DNA of 6,446 bases from CAZLXG01 sp964563585. GTDB lineage: Bacteria; Bacteroidota; Bacteroidia; Flavobacteriales; Flavobacteriaceae. The position numbers were made by a program, and so were the translations under genes. The stretch is taken from NCBI GenBank assembly GCA_964563585.1, contig CAZLXG010000084.1:1-6446 (forward strand). The letters are read 5' to 3'. The stretch's first letter is position 1; each line of letters opens with the position of its first letter. Shown one piece after another: positions 5,431 to 6,446 of this stretch. The notes below the pieces were generated by a model. It was not told the origin of the DNA. It saw nothing but the letters and a program-made list of their open reading frames with translations, and made no database searches.

Positions 5431-6390
5431 ATGAAAAAGTCAATGGTACTGTTAATTGTAATGCTTGTTACAAATTCAGTTTTTGCTCAAATTAAAGTTG
5501 TTGATAGCATTACAAATAAAGGAGTGTCCTATGTAGCAATAACTTTTGAAAAAAATAATGGTCTATATACTGATGATGATGGGATTTTTAGTTTGGATGA
5601 AATAAAGAGTGAACAAATATCGCTCTCATGTATGGGGTATAGTAGTAAAACTATAAGTTTAAAATCAATCCAAAATAATACAATTTATTTAAGTCCTACC
5701 AATTATGAACTTTCAGAAGTCATCATTTCTGATAAGGCAAGAAAAAGTAAAACCAAAAGAGTAAAGCCAAACAAGCACAATGATTTTATGCAATCTCATA
5801 GATTAAGTATTGGTGGAGAGTTAGCCATGTACATACCTAACGATTATAGTAACAATGATATTGAATTAAAGAGTTTAACGATACCAATAGTTACAAAAAC
5901 AATTTCTTTTGATAAAAGCATGGAAGGCAAATCTCAACGAGTAAAAAAACTTCCTTTTTCAGCATTATATAAAATTTCATTTTATGCCAATGAGGAAAAT
6001 AAGCCAGGTGAACAATTTAATTATGAAGATATTACTGTTCTTCTTGACGAAAAATCGACAAAAGTAGATGTTGACTTAGAAAAATATAATATAACATTAC
6101 CAAAAGAAGGGTTTTTTATTAGTCTTTTAAATTTAGGTAAAACAGATGAAAATGGTAAGTTAATCCCGACAACACCTTTTGAGTTAAAAGAAGTAGGCAA
6201 CCGCATGGTTAAGTTTGCGAGACCGACTAAACCCTACTTTCCTGTTTATTACGAAGAAAATAAAAACCAAACATTTTTTAGATATTCTTTTAATGATGAT
6301 AAAAGGTGGATTACTTTTTATAAACATGGAAAGAAGAAAGAAGGAGAATATCATAATATTGGTTTGGGTTACGAATTAAAGATTTATTAA
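5431..6390 (+). CDS. secreted carboxypeptidase-like regulatory domain protein, 319 aa
   Basis: The protein begins with a clear Sec signal peptide (MKKS, then a hydrophobic stretch) with a likely cleavage in VFA-QI after residue 19. There is no lipobox Cys. Residues about 20-95 form a CarboxypepD_reg-like beta-sandwich, recognisable by the pattern IKVVDSITNKGVSYVAI, then YTDDDGIFSL, then CMGYSSK and the closing LSEVIIS. After a basic linker (KARKSKTKRVK), residues about 120-265 match a C-terminal region often found with this domain in Flavobacteriia: GGELAMYIPND near the beginning, then FYANEENKPG and VDLEKYNITLPKEGFFISL. It has no catalytic motif that I can see. It starts 63 bases after peptide 2 and ends 20 bases before the exporter, so it is most likely cotranscribed. 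A periplasmic or outer-membrane role in peptide export, sensing or self-protection is possible but unproven. Confidence 0.85.
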   Translation: MKKSMVLLIVMLVTNSVFAQIKVVDSITNKGVSYVAITFEKNNGLYTDDDGIFSLDEIKSEQISLSCMGYSSKTISLKSIQNNTIYLSPTNYELSEVIISDKARKSKTKRVKPNKHNDFMQSHRLSIGGELAMYIPNDYSNNDIELKSLTIPIVTKTISFDKSMEGKSQRVKKLPFSALYKISFYANEENKPGEQFNYEDITVLLDEKSTKVDVDLEKYNITLPKEGFFISLLNLGKTDENGKLIPTTPFELKEVGNRMVKFARPTKPYFPVYYEENKNQTFFRYSFNDDKRWITFYKHGKKKEGEYHNIGLGYELKIY

Positions 6391-6410
6391 ATCAGACCTA
6401 AACTATCAAT

Positions 6411-6446
6411 ATGAGTTTTCCTTTTTATAATCAAATAGATTTTAAA
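6411..6446 (+). CDS. partial CDS: N-terminus of a probable C39-peptidase ABC exporter
   Basis: Twelve codons are visible, MSFPFYNQIDFK, running off the right edge. Peptidase-containing ABC transporters of Flavobacteriia commonly begin with a segment such as FPFYKQxDxxDCGPT, in which the Gln helps form the oxyanion hole and the Cys is the nucleophile of the C39 protease. The visible residues fit that opening, with Q8 as the oxyanion Gln and the catalytic Cys expected about two residues past the edge. The 20-base gap from the preceding gene indicates one operon. Such an exporter, which cuts after Gly-Gly and transports the core, is exactly what the two leader peptides require. With only 12 residues the assignment is strong in context but not proven. 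Confidence 0.65.
   Translation, partial: MSFPFYNQIDFK

Overview
This AT-rich window looks like a member of the Bacteroidota, most likely the Flavobacteriia. The evidence is a flavobacterial-type initiator tRNA with a C1/U72 mismatch and no encoded CCA, a TTG / TAnnTTTG promoter ahead of it, almost no Shine-Dalgarno signals, and protein families typical of that group (a VKOR fusion with a C39-like N-terminus and a thioredoxin-like C-terminus, a CarboxypepD_reg-like protein, and a flavobacterial-style RadC relic). No exact genus can be assigned.

Left part (1-2412): an initiator tRNA-Met with its own promoter and terminator is followed by an accessory zone. This zone holds a run of three evenly spaced TATTTGATA repeats, an orphan 424-residue helical (HEAT-like) protein of unknown function, and about 690 bp without an intact gene. 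That gap contains a nested hairpin, a minus-strand relic of a RadC/JAB-domain gene and a 13-bp inverted repeat. A decayed integrative element next to a tRNA is the simplest reading, but no integrase or att repeat is visible.

Right part (2413-6446): a coherent locus for making and exporting small disulfide-bonded peptides. It has a NarL/LuxR-like response regulator, a strong palindrome/terminator, and a 505-residue membrane protein joining a degenerate C39-peptidase-like domain, a VKOR domain and a DsbA-like thioredoxin domain. These are followed by two paralogous cysteine-rich precursors with double-glycine leaders, a secreted CarboxypepD_reg-like protein, and the first 12 codons of what is probably a C39-peptidase ABC exporter.

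Proposed working model (inference): the response regulator sets expression. The VKOR-thioredoxin protein forms disulfides in the peptides. The ABC exporter beginning at the right edge removes the leader after Gly-Gly and exports the core. The CarboxypepD_reg-like protein acts in the periplasm or at the outer membrane in an unknown role. No radical-SAM, lanthipeptide synthetase, sensor kinase or recognisable immunity gene is present in the window. The two peptides share four cysteines; the larger one has an additional pair that appears or disappears as a unit, which predicts the disulfide pattern.
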